Assembly: GCA_963556195.1 (NCBI GenBank)
Contig: OY744531.1
Coordinates: 46,234,700-46,298,699, forward strand
DNA: 64,000 nucleotides
Source: Sepiola atlantica
Taxonomy: Eukaryota; Mollusca; Cephalopoda; Sepiida; Sepiolidae
Reading direction: 5' to 3'
The first letter of the stretch is position 1; every line of letters begins with the position of its first letter. Positions 50,478-63,440 of the stretch are shown in pieces. Position numbers and translations under genes: made by a program. The notes below the pieces were generated by a model. The model made no database searches and was not told the origin of the DNA. It was given only the letters and a program-made list of their open reading frames with translations.

Positions 50478-50950
50478 TCGTAGATACTTGGTCTCCGAGA
50501 AATGAAACTCCGAAATAACTCCAGTATTTTTCTGCTTATCCCAGCATTGCTTTCAGTCACTACAGAGTTCTCCTTGACACTGGACTCAAACAATGTTGGT
50601 TTTATAGAGGTGCTTTGGTGATTGCGCAACCTTTGGTTCACAATAGACTTACAGCGGGTATCCATTTTCTCTCAATACCAAAAGGTTTTCCATGGGGAGA
50701 ATATATGATTCGAAGAGTCTACATACCGAGATCAAGCTCATAAACATAGCTCTGCGGTTCGGTAAACTAGCACAAATACTCTGTGAACCTTTCGTCATCA
50801 TATTATCTGAAATCCAATGCAATAACGATTTCGCAATAACGAATCGATACAGTTAAAGGCGTTGGTAAGCAATCAGTTCTATCTAATAGTTTTATGAGGG
50901 TTAATGATTCAATCATTACTACAAGCGATGATAACTAAAATTACAATGCA

Positions 50951-51693
50951 GCTGATCTAGAAGTTGACCTGGGTTCAGTGCTGAATTGAGGAACGAAATT
51001 ACTGGTTTCGTTAAATTCTATTAAAACTCAACTAGTATATTTTAATCGTCAGCGTGCCCCTTTTCTTCCTGAGATTCTCATGCTCTTGAGTTGAAATCGA
51101 CTCTGAAACTTCTTGGCCTTTTTTATCGGCAAATATGTCCTGGTGTTCTCATATTGCTCTTTCTGCTTCCTGTAAAATATTTTCTCTCATTCATTCAAAA
51201 CACTTCTCACGCCTTAAGCTATTCAATTTCTCTACAAATCTTCTATGACCATGTATGTAGTAGTGTTGTCATATTTGGGCTGATGAATCAGTCTTATTTG
51301 AGAGTCTCTGATAAGTTGCAGAAACGTATATGTACTTTTATTTGTCTCACCTTTTCTTCTTCTCTGCACCTTCACTCTCACAGACGTGATGTTGCTAGTC
51401 TCATTATTTTCTATAAATACTATTATGGAATGTGTTCTTCCGAATTGTGTGATCTATTCTCTGCTTCTATTGTTTCAGCTTGTTCGACTCGTTGGTCTAG
51501 TGGTCTTTATCAATTCGCAGTTTTGATACCTCATTGTAATACAGCTTTCTATTCCAGTAGCTTCTTTTCAAACACTGCAGGCTTGTGGAACTCTCTTCCT
51601 GTTGACTGTTTCCTTCTTAACTATAGCCATAGTCTTTTTAAGAAGTTAATAGCCATGTCCTATACTTGTAGTGATTATATTTTTACTTGTTAG
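50951..51693 (+). pseudogene. LINE reverse transcriptase C-terminal fragment
   Basis: A frame change and early stops separate DLGSVLN*GTKLLVSLNSIK and TQLVYFNRQRAPFLPEIL (50955-51080) from a 200-codon open frame (51091-51693). That frame has LKLLGLFY, SHRRDVASLIIFYKYYYGMC, SSELCDLFS, then FFSNTAGLWNSLPVDCF. The layout 'GLSFS......RR..V..L.LFYRYY.G.CSSEL......R.WNSLP' is the post-polymerase region of a common metazoan LINE group. The polymerase core is missing. The frame is open for 200 codons, so the copy is younger than the 20.5-kb LINE fragment. Confidence 0.82.
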
Positions 51694-53254
51694 CACCTTA
51701 CATCAAGTGGCTTTATAGCTTGTCAGGAGCAATTTTCATAAACAAATTAATACTTCTATCAGGTCATGACTGGTGGAAAGAGAACAATATACTCCGTTGA
51801 TTAAATACAATGTTACGTTTAAAATTCCCTATATGTTGTCATGTTCTACCGAAAGATGTTCTGAAAAGATACAGCTGCAGGAAGCCGGAGGTTGCATCGA
51901 CAGAAACGTCGTGAGAATAACAACCAAGATACGAATATAGTTCAAATAAATCTAATAATTCTATAAATTATCAATCATCAGCTAAAGAATTCAGAAATAT
52001 AAAGCTAATTATTCTTGTATTTTTAGATGGCCAACAAGACAAACTTAGGTGTTTTTTTTGCACAAAGAGCTTAACGCAGTTAAATATTTTTTTTTAATTT
52101 TAATCACAGTTATACGCCCCATCATGTCCGTCATAATCAGGAACGAATGTCGATCATCATTTTTTCACACAAGTTGCGAACATAGCTGAATCGCTGCAAT
52201 GCAATGTCTAAATAGAAAAAAAATGAAATTGCAGAGAAATTTCATTAATGTTTTTTGTTTTAATTCTATTAAGCAGCCAATAAGTTTTTCCCTTTTCCGT
52301 TTATTTTCTTTTTTATCTGAATTCAACTTTTACTGATTTTCCCGAGCTGTTTTTCTTTGTATTAACTTCGTGTTTTCGATATTTTACTCCTTTTTTATAT
52401 TCCCGTCTCTTGGCGTTTCTTTTCATTCAACCTTTCACAGCTTTATCGTATGCATATTTTTCTTTTGATGATGCTGGTCTTTGTTTTCTAAGAAACATTG
52501 ACGAACGAAAGAAACATTGATGAATAGAATCGAACGCAAAAATTATTAAAACACAATACACAAAAAGGAACTAAAAAAGATAAATGATACAGAATTACGC
52601 GAAATTTATTTTATTTCCCTTCGTATTTAAAAAAAAAATTCACCTATTTTTAACATCTTTTTAAACATCAAGTTATTTTCTCCTTTTATTTGCTTTCATT
52701 TATTTTTATTTTACTTTTTTTAGTTTCTTAAATCGTCTTTTATTCTTTGTTTCTATGGTAGCATTGTTGTCTCGTCTCCATTTTGTGCGCCATCTTTTTT
52801 TATGCGTCACACGTGGATGGGCGGATCGGTTGGTTGTGATGACCACACAAACAAGACTCTTTTATATCGTTTTCCTGAATGTAGAAAACATCGCGTGAAC
52901 CATGATATTAATCGCGCCAATTAAATATAACCCCTTTCTCCGAGCCGGGGATAAGTGGGGTTTGCTAAAACGCGTCTGTTGCGTTTCAAGACGCCAGGAA
53001 GAAACACACGAGACTGCTTGATCTCTCAGCAACGCGTGATCATCAAATCTCGCCATTTTCTTCTTCTCAGTATACAAAAAAAAAAAAAAAAATTTTTTTA
53101 AATTCATGGAAACGATCTTTTTGCTTTTCGTTCTCTTTCTTTAATTCATTTATTTCGTTTTCTTTATCTTTTTTCTTTTTCTTCATTTTTTAAATTTCTT
53201 TCTATCAATTCCGTATTTTCACTTAATTCAATTTTTTTTATACAACTATCATTA
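51694..53254. other. Intergenic stretch, T-rich 52250-52790
   Basis: Plus strand is strongly T-biased from 52250 to 52790. No gene recognised. Confidence 0.5.
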
Positions 53255-53259
53255 CGTTA

Positions 53260-53352
53260 ACACATTGGTTCCCGGTAGATCACTAAAATTAAGTGATCAT
53301 GATCCTGGTCAGTACTAAATGGGTGACCATTTAGGAAAACCAGTTGCTGCAT
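53260..53352 (+). mobile_element. 5S rRNA-derived sequence, copy 3
   Basis: Follows 5S from its middle to its 3' end: CATTGGTTCCCGGTAGATCA, CTAAAATTAAGTGATCATG, ATCCTGGTCAGTACTAAATG, GGTGACCATTTAGGAAAACC, AGTTGCTGCA. The sequence after 53352 does not match the bodies of the other two 5S-derived copies, so it may be another subfamily or an old 5S pseudogene. Confidence 0.72.
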
Positions 53353-53717
53353 TTTGAAGGACGACGACATCTTCACGCAAAGATAATGTTTTAAGGTTCA
53401 TGGATTGACAACCATAAATATTGGTTATCCTGTACATTATATCTACCATTTCGCAATGGCTACGGCTGTTGAAAGACTAAATGCAGATTATGATATTACA
53501 CTATAACAGCGGTAAAATAGAGTTCTTATTTTTGTAAATGTAATTTGTTACTTATAATTTCCTGCTTTCATGTATGTATTTGTCTTTCGTATTACTTCGT
53601 TTCATGTTTTTTACTTCGATGGTTTCATGACCTCTTTACTCTTTCTAACTCCACATTCCATTTCTTCCCTCCGATATTTCTTCACTCGTCCTTCTCATGT
53701 TAAGTCCTTCAATATAT

Positions 53718-54091
53718 TACACCCAAGTGTAGATTCTCCGTAAAAAAGACGGGGAATACATGGTTTGCCAGTGTTCGCACTCGCTATTTATTAAGATATG
53801 TTGATAAAATATTCATACAAAATGACAAAATTACGTCAGTAATTTAATCTTTCATATATGAATTATTATTAACATTCCTGGTGACCTAAAGAAAAACAAC
53901 ATTCACCGTTACTTTTTTATTTTAGAGTAGAGGATTTATTTTCCGAATTTATTCCAGGCAGCAGGGTAAGTTTAAGGTGGATGTCTGAATTGCTATTATC
54001 TTTCTGGCTTCTTTGACCAATTTAAATGGTTTTGTCCAGGAGCTAGAAAAAGGCACTTGTTTCATTGGCTAACTTTTGCTTGGCGAGATAG

Positions 54092-54093
<2 letters not shown>
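53718..54093 (+). repeat. Dispersed repeat family, copy 2 (pairs with 32258-32584)
   Basis: Same start, internal blocks and (TA)n end as the 32.3-kb copy, with moderate divergence and a few short indels. Confidence 0.75.

Positions 54094-54160
<67 letters not shown>
54094..54160. repeat. (TA)n microsatellite
   Basis: Terminates the dispersed repeat. Confidence 0.95.
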
Positions 54161-54161
<1 letters not shown>

Positions 54162-54700
54162 TATAGTACATACGAGGTAAATAAATTTATGACGTATTCA
54201 TTTCCGTAGTTCCGATAATTTATCATAAACAACAATTTTGTGTACGATCTTTTCTGAGATGATATGAATCTTTATTAATATCAGGTCTTATGATCAGCAC
54301 ATGGAAGAGACACCAAGTTCGAAGTTAAACACAGCATCATGACTAGAGTGCAGACATTACTTAGTTTTACAGCAAGTTGAAGGAGGGTTAGGATATGATA
54401 ATTACAATACACTTAAAACCGGACTCAAAGCAATTTTACTAAGCATACAAACGAGTATGAAAGCGCCATAAAATACCTTATGTCATTATAGGCATAGTGA
54501 AAATACATACAATTTAAGAGAAACATAATTGTTTAACAATTACAGATTTTTAGGAGAAGAATTTAAATTCCGAGAACCAATAGTTAAAGAATTAATTGAT
54601 AGATGCATTCACCATTAACTAAATTGAAGATATTTTCAACTCATATAACTATTTCAAGAAACATCATCCCACAAAGTATCTTAATAAAAAAGTGTAAAAA

Positions 54701-54703
<3 letters not shown>

Positions 54704-54762
<59 letters not shown>
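54704..54762. repeat. (TA)n microsatellite
   Basis: About 29 TA units. Confidence 0.95.
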
Positions 54763-54764
<2 letters not shown>

Positions 54765-54954
54765 TTTTTAATTTACCATTCTGACGTTTCCTCTCCGAGG
54801 GTCAGACGATAAGGCCTTTTTGTTTAATTGTAATCTTAATTTTCGAGAATAAACCCACTTTCAAAGATATTAAGATGGGATTTACTCTGAAAAGTTTAGA
54901 TTAAAATAAAAAAATGCTAATGAATTTAAAATGTAACGGATTGTATATTTTTAT

Positions 54955-54956
<2 letters not shown>

Positions 54957-54985
<29 letters not shown>

Positions 54986-55012
54986 CACCCACACATATAT
55001 ATATATATATAA
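54957..55012. repeat. (TA)n / (CA)n / (TA)n compound microsatellite
   Basis: TA, about nine CA units with a CCACC break, then TA. Confidence 0.95.
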
Positions 55013-55344
55013 TTGAAGCTCGTTTATGTAAAATTTAAGTAAGACTACTGTGTGAAAGATTAAAAATAGACATTCACCTAAAAGCCCCAATGCAAGACTC
55101 CAGCTCTTCCGTTGAAACCTATCGAATGTATTCATATTTATATTCGCCGCTTTCAGTTCAAATATAACTAAATTCATCCGTTATCATGTGACAATCTTTC
55201 GTGGCCTTAAGAATTCGTCGATTCAAGGTGTCTATGTGAACCGGTTATACGCCCTGTGACCGTCCGAGATTGTTATTTCTTTGCGCTTATGAAAGCCGTA
55301 CGCTTGAAACGACGTCGTACGTCGGTAAAATATAAAAAATATAA

Positions 55345-55349
<5 letters not shown>

Positions 55350-55392
<43 letters not shown>
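55350..55392. repeat. (TA)n microsatellite
   Basis: About 21 TA units. Confidence 0.95.
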
Positions 55393-55394
<2 letters not shown>

Positions 55395-56067
55395 TGTCTG
55401 AATGCTGCTGCCTGAATGGGCTAGTACATCCATGTTTTTCCTTGCGGGGACTTGAAAATTCCATTAAAAGTTAACACATTAGAGTTATCATTACGTTGCA
55501 GGATATGATCTAGTGGGAGGAAGTACGTCACTAAGAAGCGAGATTGATTCTGACTTTCAAAGTGACAAGTTATCTTTTTGCCATCTATCAGCATCAAGAA
55601 GTGGTTCGGTAAACTGCAGTTTATCACGATGTACATTGCTGTAAATTCCGACAAGGTACCAAAACACCAGAATCCCTTTTTTAAAGCCCTACTGTCAATA
55701 CAGCTAACATAATTAAGAAGAAAACGAAGCGACAGAAGTAAATAATCACAGAGAAGTTTTCGACGTGTCGATAGAACAGAATATTTGACAGCACGATATC
55801 CAACATTTTTTTTTATTGCGGATCGAAGATTGAGATTCATGATTGTTTATATTAAAGAATTACTGGTGACTTCCATAAGACATCTAGTATTCCCCCAGAA
55901 AGATACCCTTTTAATTAGAACAGTTTAACAAATATATAAAAGGACATTAATTATTGTTCTACTTAAAATCCAACAAAAGTCGTGCTTAAAGGTTATTGAT
56001 CCCCCGATTTATAAAATCAGGGGACTTATGTTTTGAGGTATGTTCGTCCGGATTTTTCTCCGCAATC
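55393..56067. other. Intergenic stretch
   Basis: Contains a 139-codon minus-strand open frame (55840-55421) without recognisable domains; not supported as a gene. Confidence 0.45.
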
Positions 56068-56510
56068 ATTCATTGAATTTCTCTGAAATTTTGCATGAAG
56101 TTGTAACTTTGGTCAGGTTAGAAAGTGACATTCTCCGATTTTTGAAAAGGCCCCGAAATGGCAAAAAATGACATTTTTTGCCCCATAACTTGTCATCCAT
56201 GCATTCAATTTCTCTTAAACTTGGCCAAAATGTGGAGGCAATTGTTCCTAATAGAAAATAAGTATCACTCACCTTGGAAAACATCTGCTTCGCGCCGCCA
56301 GGGGTCAAAAGCCCCAAAATGGCAAAAAATTACCCTTTTCTCCCATAACGTTTGATCCATCCATTCAATTCTTCTGAAACTTGGCAAAAATGTAGAGGCT
56401 ATTGTTCTGAATATGAAATGAGCATATTTGACCTCAGAAAAATTCTTGTTCGCGCCCACAGGGGGTCAAATGTGGGTCAAAAACGCCCCAAATTGCCATA
56501 ATTTATTGCA
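56068..56510. repeat. 161-bp diverged tandem repeat, about 2.5 copies
   Basis: ATGGCAAAAAAT recurs at 56158 and 56319. In each unit, CATTCAATT(T/C)(C/T)TCT(T/G)AAACTTGG, AATGT(G/A)GAGGC and TTCGCGCC follow in order. The first partial unit starts near CATTCATTGAATTTCTCTGA (56068). All copies are diverged. Confidence 0.85.
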
Positions 56511-57270
56511 TTTTACACTCGCTACATCGAGTCACATACAGAGGGGGGGGGGCACGCACGCGCGGCTTGTTTATATTCTAAAGTAGTCGCCATTTCAATA
56601 GGAGACAACTCATGGTTTACTTCATTTTTAAATTGATCAATTTATTTCTTGACTTTCAATTATTTTTGTTTATTATATTGTATCCGAATCGCTTTCTAAC
56701 ATTATTCTGACTTGATTATTATTTTTATATTTATATTGTTTTACCGGGATTCTTTTCTTCCTATTTTTAACAGATAGTTTTTTTCGTTTCCTTTCGTTCT
56801 TCCCGCATTTTCTCTCTTTTCTGACATTCAGTCTTGTTTGTATTTTTTATTTTTTTCATTTTATTTCGATCTCGGATTTTTATTTCTGATTCATGCATTT
56901 CTTATCAGTCCATACGCCACATTTCTATTTATTCTTCGATCTGCAATCAGTCCGTATCGATCTTTATTTAACATATATAACTTGAAGCAATATGCTGTTG
57001 GAGTTTAAAGTGTACATATAGCTTGCCAAATACAAAATATTATTAAGTGTGATTTACATGGTTTGACCCCAAGGTCAGCTGTGACCTCAAATACTATAGC
57101 TGGATTTGATTGGTTAGTTTAGTCATGTGATACAGAAATAATTTGAAGTTTAATAGTCAGTTGCAGCATTAATTTTAGTGGGGAAATACTTAAAGTATTA
57201 TCTTTGTATATACAGTTGCGCAGATAACCCATGTCTCATCTGAAACTAGTCATAATCCTCGCCCAGCTAA
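56511..57270. other. Intergenic stretch, T-rich 56590-56950
   Basis: A run of nine G residues followed by CACGCACGCGCGG lies at 56544-56566. No gene recognised. Confidence 0.5.
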
Positions 57271-57279
57271 AGGAAATGA

Positions 57280-58567
57280 TTGCTACCATAGGTAAGGGAA
57301 ATAAAATTTCTTTAAAATTAAAGCATTGTTACCTCACCCTCGGCCTGAATCCAATGTGAAGGAACAACAACAATGCCAATATCAACATTCGCATGGCCGA
57401 GTTAAATATAGATGATAATCTAATATATAAACCTATCTTGTCGAATCTACAAAGTGTGTTATCGATAGACTCGTTCTAACAGACTAGATACATTAATCTT
57501 ATTCATATACAATTGTATCGCCTTTCTTATCTATTATTTTTTTTTAAATCCAGTATCATTTCTCAAATCTCTACCTTTATTCTAATTAAACTTTTATTTT
57601 GACGAGGAAGTGTTTTTATTGTACGGAAGTCATTTCACAAAAATGGCAGCCATCTCAAAATTAGACTATCCTTGTATACAAGATCGCTAATGTACTCTCT
57701 TCTCTCTAAAAATAGCCATACCTAACTCCTAGCTAAGGGGAGCTATGGATACCCATAGTTAAGTCAAATAATGTATCTTTAAAATTCAAAACATTGTAGC
57801 CTCTTCTTTCATAAGCATATAAGCCGACACGATTAAAAGGTACTAAGAGAACACCGTCACCCAGGGTCCACGGAAAAAAAGAAAAAAAACAAAGCCATCA
57901 TGGAGAAGTATATAACATTTGCATGGAATAGTTAAATGAAGACGCTATAGACAAATTCTGTCATCTAAGATATAAAATTATCCTGTTGGATTTTCAATGT
58001 CTTTCATCGATAACTTCGTTCCTACGCACCAGATACTTAAATCTAGTTATCTAATCAAATTGGTTCCCATATAACCTCTATTCCTAAAAAGAAAACGTTT
58101 ACTTTCGTGTAATTTTACTGATTTCTACACTTAGCCCGATAAAATTTTATTTTTTGCAAAAAAGTGTTTTACTGTACTGAAGTCACTCTGTAAAAACAGT
58201 GGTAACCATCTGGAAACTGCGGAACAAACTAGCTTCTTTTTAAGCAGTCATTTTGAATAATGACTGCCCTATCTTCGCCCTATCATAAGGAACATGGACT
58301 TTAAATAAAGCAGTAGTTGAAACATGTATGCAAATATGTAGCTTAAAATAATTCTATTAATAAGTGTTGTCACTGTACTGAAGTCACTCTGTAAAAAACA
58401 GTGGGTACCATCTGTAAACTGTGGAACAAACTAACTTCTTTTTAAAAAGTCATTTTGAATTATGACTGCCCTATCTTCGCCCTATCTTAAGGAACATGGA
58501 CTTTAAATAAAGCAGTAGCTGAAACATGTATGCAAATATGTAGCTTAAAATAATTCTATTAATAAAA
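57280..58567. repeat. Diverged tandem repeat, about 555-bp period, with a recent 201-bp duplication
   Basis: The segment at 57603 (GTGTTTTTATTGTACGGAAG, then TCATTTCACAAAAATGGCAG) resembles the one at 58164 (GTGTTTTACTGTACTGAAGT), and colinear similarity extends upstream in both (GCATGG...GTTAAAT blocks). Within the second unit, 58171-58371 and 58372-58567 are near-identical copies 201 bp apart, each ending AAAATAATTCTATTAATAA. Confidence 0.8.
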
Positions 58568-58667
58568 CTTTATAGTAAAATACAGCTTGTCTAGTCATTG
58601 ACCGCCATCTTATAAACACCGTAGCTTCAAATGATTAATACCTATGAAATAAGAACCCTACACACAT

Positions 58668-58675
58668 TCTCTCTC

Positions 58676-58751
<76 letters not shown>

Positions 58752-58752
58752 A
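58668..58752. repeat. (CT)n followed by (TA)n
   Basis: About 30 CT units, then 12 TA units, directly upstream of the Penelope-like element. Confidence 0.95.
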
Positions 58753-58793
58753 TGGGGGCCTATGACAGTGCAGACATCTGCGTCTAAATCGGC

Positions 58794-60110
58794 TTGCTTA
58801 TATTGGATAAGCTCCAAAATAAATTACCAGACCATTTCTTTGGTCTTTACATAGATGACGGACTTTGTTTGTCACGCAACAACAATGGGAACACACTAGA
58901 TAGATTTAGAAAAGACTTAACACACACCTTTCGAAAAATCGGATTAAAACTCACCATTAAAACAAATTTAGATCAAGTAGATTTTCTAGACACCACACTG
59001 AACCTTACAAACAACACACACAAACTTTTCCACAGAGCCAATGAAACACTCCAATACATAAACAAGGGATCCTGCCACCCCAAATGTCTTTAAAAATTTA
59101 GTCAATAATATTAGCCAAAGAATCTCAAACCTCTCATCCAGTCCCAAAATTTTCAACCAGGCAGCACCCTATTACAATAAAGCGCCTCGCTACAGCGGGT
59201 TAAGAGAGGAGAACTTATACATCCCCACCCGAGACCAATCACGAGGTGTCGCAATAGAAGAAGGTCGGTGATCTGGTTTTCCTCACCTTTTTTCTACCAA
59301 TACCAAGATTAAGGTAGGCCACCTTTTTCTCAACTTACTCAATAAACACTTCCTCTACACACAACCTGCACAACATTTTTGACAGAAATTCTATTAAGGT
59401 TAGCTACTCCACTACCCCGTCCATAGGAAAATCATCTCTGCAGAGCTGAAAGCAATAGCAAACGCAGGCTGCTCATGCCAGGACAAAAACAATTGCCCCC
59501 TAGAGGGAAATTGCAAAATCGATTCCCTCGTATATGAAGCCACCGTCACAAAGCAGACTAGCGGCAGAGCAGAAAATATATAAGCATGACACAGGGAAGC
59601 TTCAAGCTAAGATTGTACGCACACAGAACCTCCTTCAGATACACAAACTAGGCAAATACGGCACTTGCAATCCGTACATAACAACTTAAAAATGAAAAGA
59701 CACACTTCACTATCAAATGGATAGTAATAGAGATAATACCATCCTTTTCCCCAGCAATCAATCGATGTCCTCTGTATGATTAAGAAAATAGCATATATTA
59801 AGGGCCAGTATTGACTCAAATACAATCTGTTTGAATATCAGAGATAACATCTTTAAAGGATGCATCCACAGGAGGCATGCACTACTTATGAATTGGACTT
59901 ACCGATACACATAAAGGCCTAGCAACAACCCCCTCTTCTGCCTAATACATAACCCTATAATTGCCCCACTAAATACCGACTTCCACTCCGGAAAATCCCC
60001 CTAACTATCACCCCTCAATAATATATTAAAAAAAATAGGAATAAATATCTTAATCGGTCCATATCCACACCACTACTTAAGACCAATAATTTACACCACG
60101 TAAATGTGAA
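58794..60110 (+). pseudogene. Penelope-like retroelement, 5'-truncated (RT palm to GIY-YIG end)
   Basis: The plus strand opens with FFGLYIDDGLCLSRNNNGNT, which holds the polymerase motif C (YIDD, catalytic Asp pair intact), then IGLKLTIKTNLDQVDFLDTT. After about 59093 frames shift, but the order continues. NLVNNISQRISNLSS and FNQAAPYYNKA come first, then a Cys-rich CSCQDKNNCPLEGNCKIDSL (about 59474-59530) typical of the linker before a GIY-YIG nuclease. Next is IYK-MTQGSFKLRLYAHRTSF (the YIG region, damaged), then a GCIHRRHALLMNWTYRYT end block (about 59858-59910), and finally ILIGPYPHHYLRPIIYTT (to 60100). Several stops and shifts make it dead. The 5' part of RT and any terminal repeats are missing. 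Confidence 0.85.
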
Positions 60111-60944
60111 ATAATCACATTTCCAATAAAAATATTTCCAGTTATTAAGAGGATAAAACCCCCATTTCACATTATTATTGTTCCCATAAGTCTTCACTAT
60201 ATCTTAATTTAAATGTTAACTCGCTATATCTCTTAAACAGATTCAATCTTGCTGACCTAATCTTTGCTCTTAGCTCTAAACCAGACTTAATCAGTATACC
60301 AATATTATTACTCCCATAAGCCTTCACTATACCTTAGTTAATAATGTTAAATCCCGAATACAAAATTATTCAATAAACCCTGAAGTTACTGCCCTTAAAC
60401 CGATTGACAACCTACGAAGACCGGACCCGGGTTAAATCTTTATTTAAATTCCCTTTGTATTGATTTAAAGTCCTTAATCCAGGCCTTAAAATTAAATTTA
60501 ATGTGTGTGTTTTTAACCTTTTTATCATTTCATAAGCACCTTACCCCCATTTTCTATCTTTACTTTCTCTAGAAGACACATAATTAACCCCCAAAACAGT
60601 AACGGCCAAATATACTCATGAACATTGACTCACGGGATTTGTATAGAAGTATTTTTTTTATTTTTTATATTTTTAAATCTTTTCCATTTTTAAAACTCAA
60701 CGGTTACATTTCACCTCCCTCCACTTTTTTAAAACCTTATAAAACCTCCCTAACACTATTTTTAAACAAATATATATATATATATCACACTCTCAGCAAA
60801 TAATGCATGCACACAGAATGATACGTGACTTCACATTTCTGAAACACGTGATAACATAAGCTGAATAGAACCGGATAGTTAAGTCCTTCTGAGCTTGAAA
60901 CCGACGGTACTAATGTTGTACTAATTTTCTGTACCAAAAAGTAA

Positions 60945-60949
<5 letters not shown>
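60111..60949. other. AT-rich stretch downstream of the Penelope-like element
   Basis: A segment with CCCATAAG(T/C)CTTCACTATA(T/C)CTTA occurs twice (about 60182 and 60314), a 132-bp diverged duplication that may belong to the element's 3' end. No gene recognised. Confidence 0.5.

Positions 60950-60981
<32 letters not shown>
60950..60981. repeat. (TA)n microsatellite
   Basis: Pure TA run. Confidence 0.95.
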
Positions 60982-60984
<3 letters not shown>

Positions 60985-61009
60985 ATATGCACTCCCTAAA
61001 TGTTGAAGT

Positions 61010-61935
<926 letters not shown>

Positions 61936-61974
<39 letters not shown>
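61936..61974. repeat. (TA)n microsatellite
   Basis: Pure TA run preceding the G-rich block. Confidence 0.95.
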
Positions 61975-61977
<3 letters not shown>

Positions 61978-62155
61978 GACCGGCGGGACAGTTATAAAAG
62001 TGTGGGGGGGGGGGCTCTCCTAAAAAGTTGGGGGCCCGGTTAAACACATGCATATATGACTTCATTATTGATGACCGTAAAGTGGGGGGCTAAGTCAAAA
62101 AGTGGGTGGGGCTTGAGCACGCCCACCCCCCTGCCCCCCGGTGCCCCGTCCATGT
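61975..62155 (-). repeat. GC-rich G/C-tract repeat with G-quadruplex motif
   Basis: A sharp GC-rich island in AT-rich DNA, with a run of about 13 G on the plus strand near 62004-62016 and several shorter G runs. On the minus strand 62147-62122 has four G runs (4, 6, 6 and 3) with loops of 4, 2 and 1 bases, a canonical G-quadruplex pattern. Similar AACTTTTTxGGxxCCC words are common in metazoan dispersed repeats, so this is probably a repeat fragment. Confidence 0.65.
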
Positions 62156-62516
62156 ATATATAAGCTCACTTAAGGAAACAACATTTTCTCTTTTGGTAAT
62201 TTTATTAATAACTGGCGAGCAAGTTTCCAGGTATCTTGTTGTAATTCGTGGAACATGGCGCACAATGATAATTTAAAAAAAAAAAAACACCTAAAACAAC
62301 AAAAACATAATGAATAGACGATCAGGAAGATCGAAAGCGCTTGAGATGGCTGATAAAAGAACTGTCGAATCCATACTCGACGAATTATCACCGGAGACCG
62401 AGAAACTTGCTCACCAGGACTATACAGTAGTTCACATAAAAATTGCGAAAAGAGAAAATTCCGCTTCTTTCAATCAAACTTGTATCAATAACAACTTGCT
62501 GTTTAAACACACACAC

Positions 62517-62752
<236 letters not shown>

Positions 62753-62990
62753 ATAATTATTACGCTACTATAAAGTTGAGCTCTTTTGAGAGATAATAAA
62801 TTGATGATTCATGAATTAGCCACGAGGCATCGTTCTGTTCCTTAGGAGATATAACTCTCTTTCGAATCACAGTACTTGTCTTTACATCGAAACCATATAA
62901 GGCGAAATATGCCTGCATTTCAAAGCATGGACCGAATGGTTACGAGTCATAATACTTGGATCCGACCGGCGATACAGTTACGTAATTTAT

Positions 62991-63034
62991 ATACTGACGA
63001 GCTTAAAATAAAAACGCAAACACGTATATGTCTA
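62991..63034 (+). ncRNA. Degenerate hammerhead, CUGACGA type, copy 2
   Basis: Same layout as 62680-62725. Stem II is damaged (GCUU opposite ACGC) and the G of the GAA core is lost, while stem III (ACA...UGU) and stem I (AUA/UAU) remain. Confidence 0.5.
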
Positions 63035-63060
63035 TGGATATAAAAATATTTATTTATTAG

Positions 63061-63103
63061 CCGCACTGATGAGCTGTGAAACAGCGAAACAGTCTGTATG
63101 TGG
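63061..63103 (+). ncRNA. Hammerhead ribozyme, intact
   Basis: CCGCA (stem I), CUGAUGA, stem II GCUGU-GAA-ACAGC, GAA, stem III ACA-GUC-UGU, cleavage base A at 63098, then UGUGG, which pairs with CCGCA (one G-U). Every core base is present. It is the same family as 46.64 kb but stands 26 bp after the CUGACGA-type relic rather than behind a tRNA-like head. Confidence 0.83.
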
Positions 63104-63237
63104 ATGACTATATAAAGCTCCCTACCGGGGTAGAGCTTAATTTGTAACGATATCGTCAACTGCCATTAGATCATTAGATAAAACTAATTCGAGCCACGGC
63201 AATTGCAATGTTTACATTGAGATATATCTTATATTCA

Positions 63238-63332
63238 GTCAGTGTCGCATGATAGCGTAGGGGTTAGAAGCTCGACGGTCGAGTTTCAATCCCTGCTTGA
63301 GGCACTAACTGGTCTTGCCGCACTGATGAGCT

Positions 63333-63336
<4 letters not shown>
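63238..63336 (+). mobile_element. tRNA-derived SINE head joined to a truncated hammerhead
   Basis: GTGTCGCATGATAGCGTAGG then GGTTAGAAG (A box region) and, about 35 bp on, GAGTTTCAATCCCTGC (B box, one mismatch to GGTTCAATCC-type) form a tRNA-like head ending at GAGGCAC. Then ACTAACTGGTCTTGCCGCA, CUGAUGA and GCUGUGA follow, and the ribozyme is cut in stem II by (TA)n. Comparison with 46.6 kb shows the complete order: tRNA head, linker, hammerhead. Confidence 0.8.
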
Positions 63337-63414
<78 letters not shown>

Positions 63415-63440
63415 CACACACATATATATATATATATATA
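63337..63440. repeat. (TA)n microsatellite with short (CA)n
   Basis: TA to 63406, a CACACACA break near 63414, then TA. Confidence 0.95.

Noticed and set aside
51280..51320. CUGAUGA at about 51281 as a hammerhead
   Set aside because: Lies inside LINE coding sequence; no GAAA core or stems.
54289..54360. Possible fourth 5S-like sequence (GTTCGAAGTTAAACACAGC)
   Set aside because: Only one short block resembles 5S; box C and the 3' end are not recognisable.
55421..55840. 139-codon minus-strand open frame
   Set aside because: No domain or splice context recognised, and open frames of this size occur by chance in 64 kb. Left out as a gene; a protein search would be decisive.
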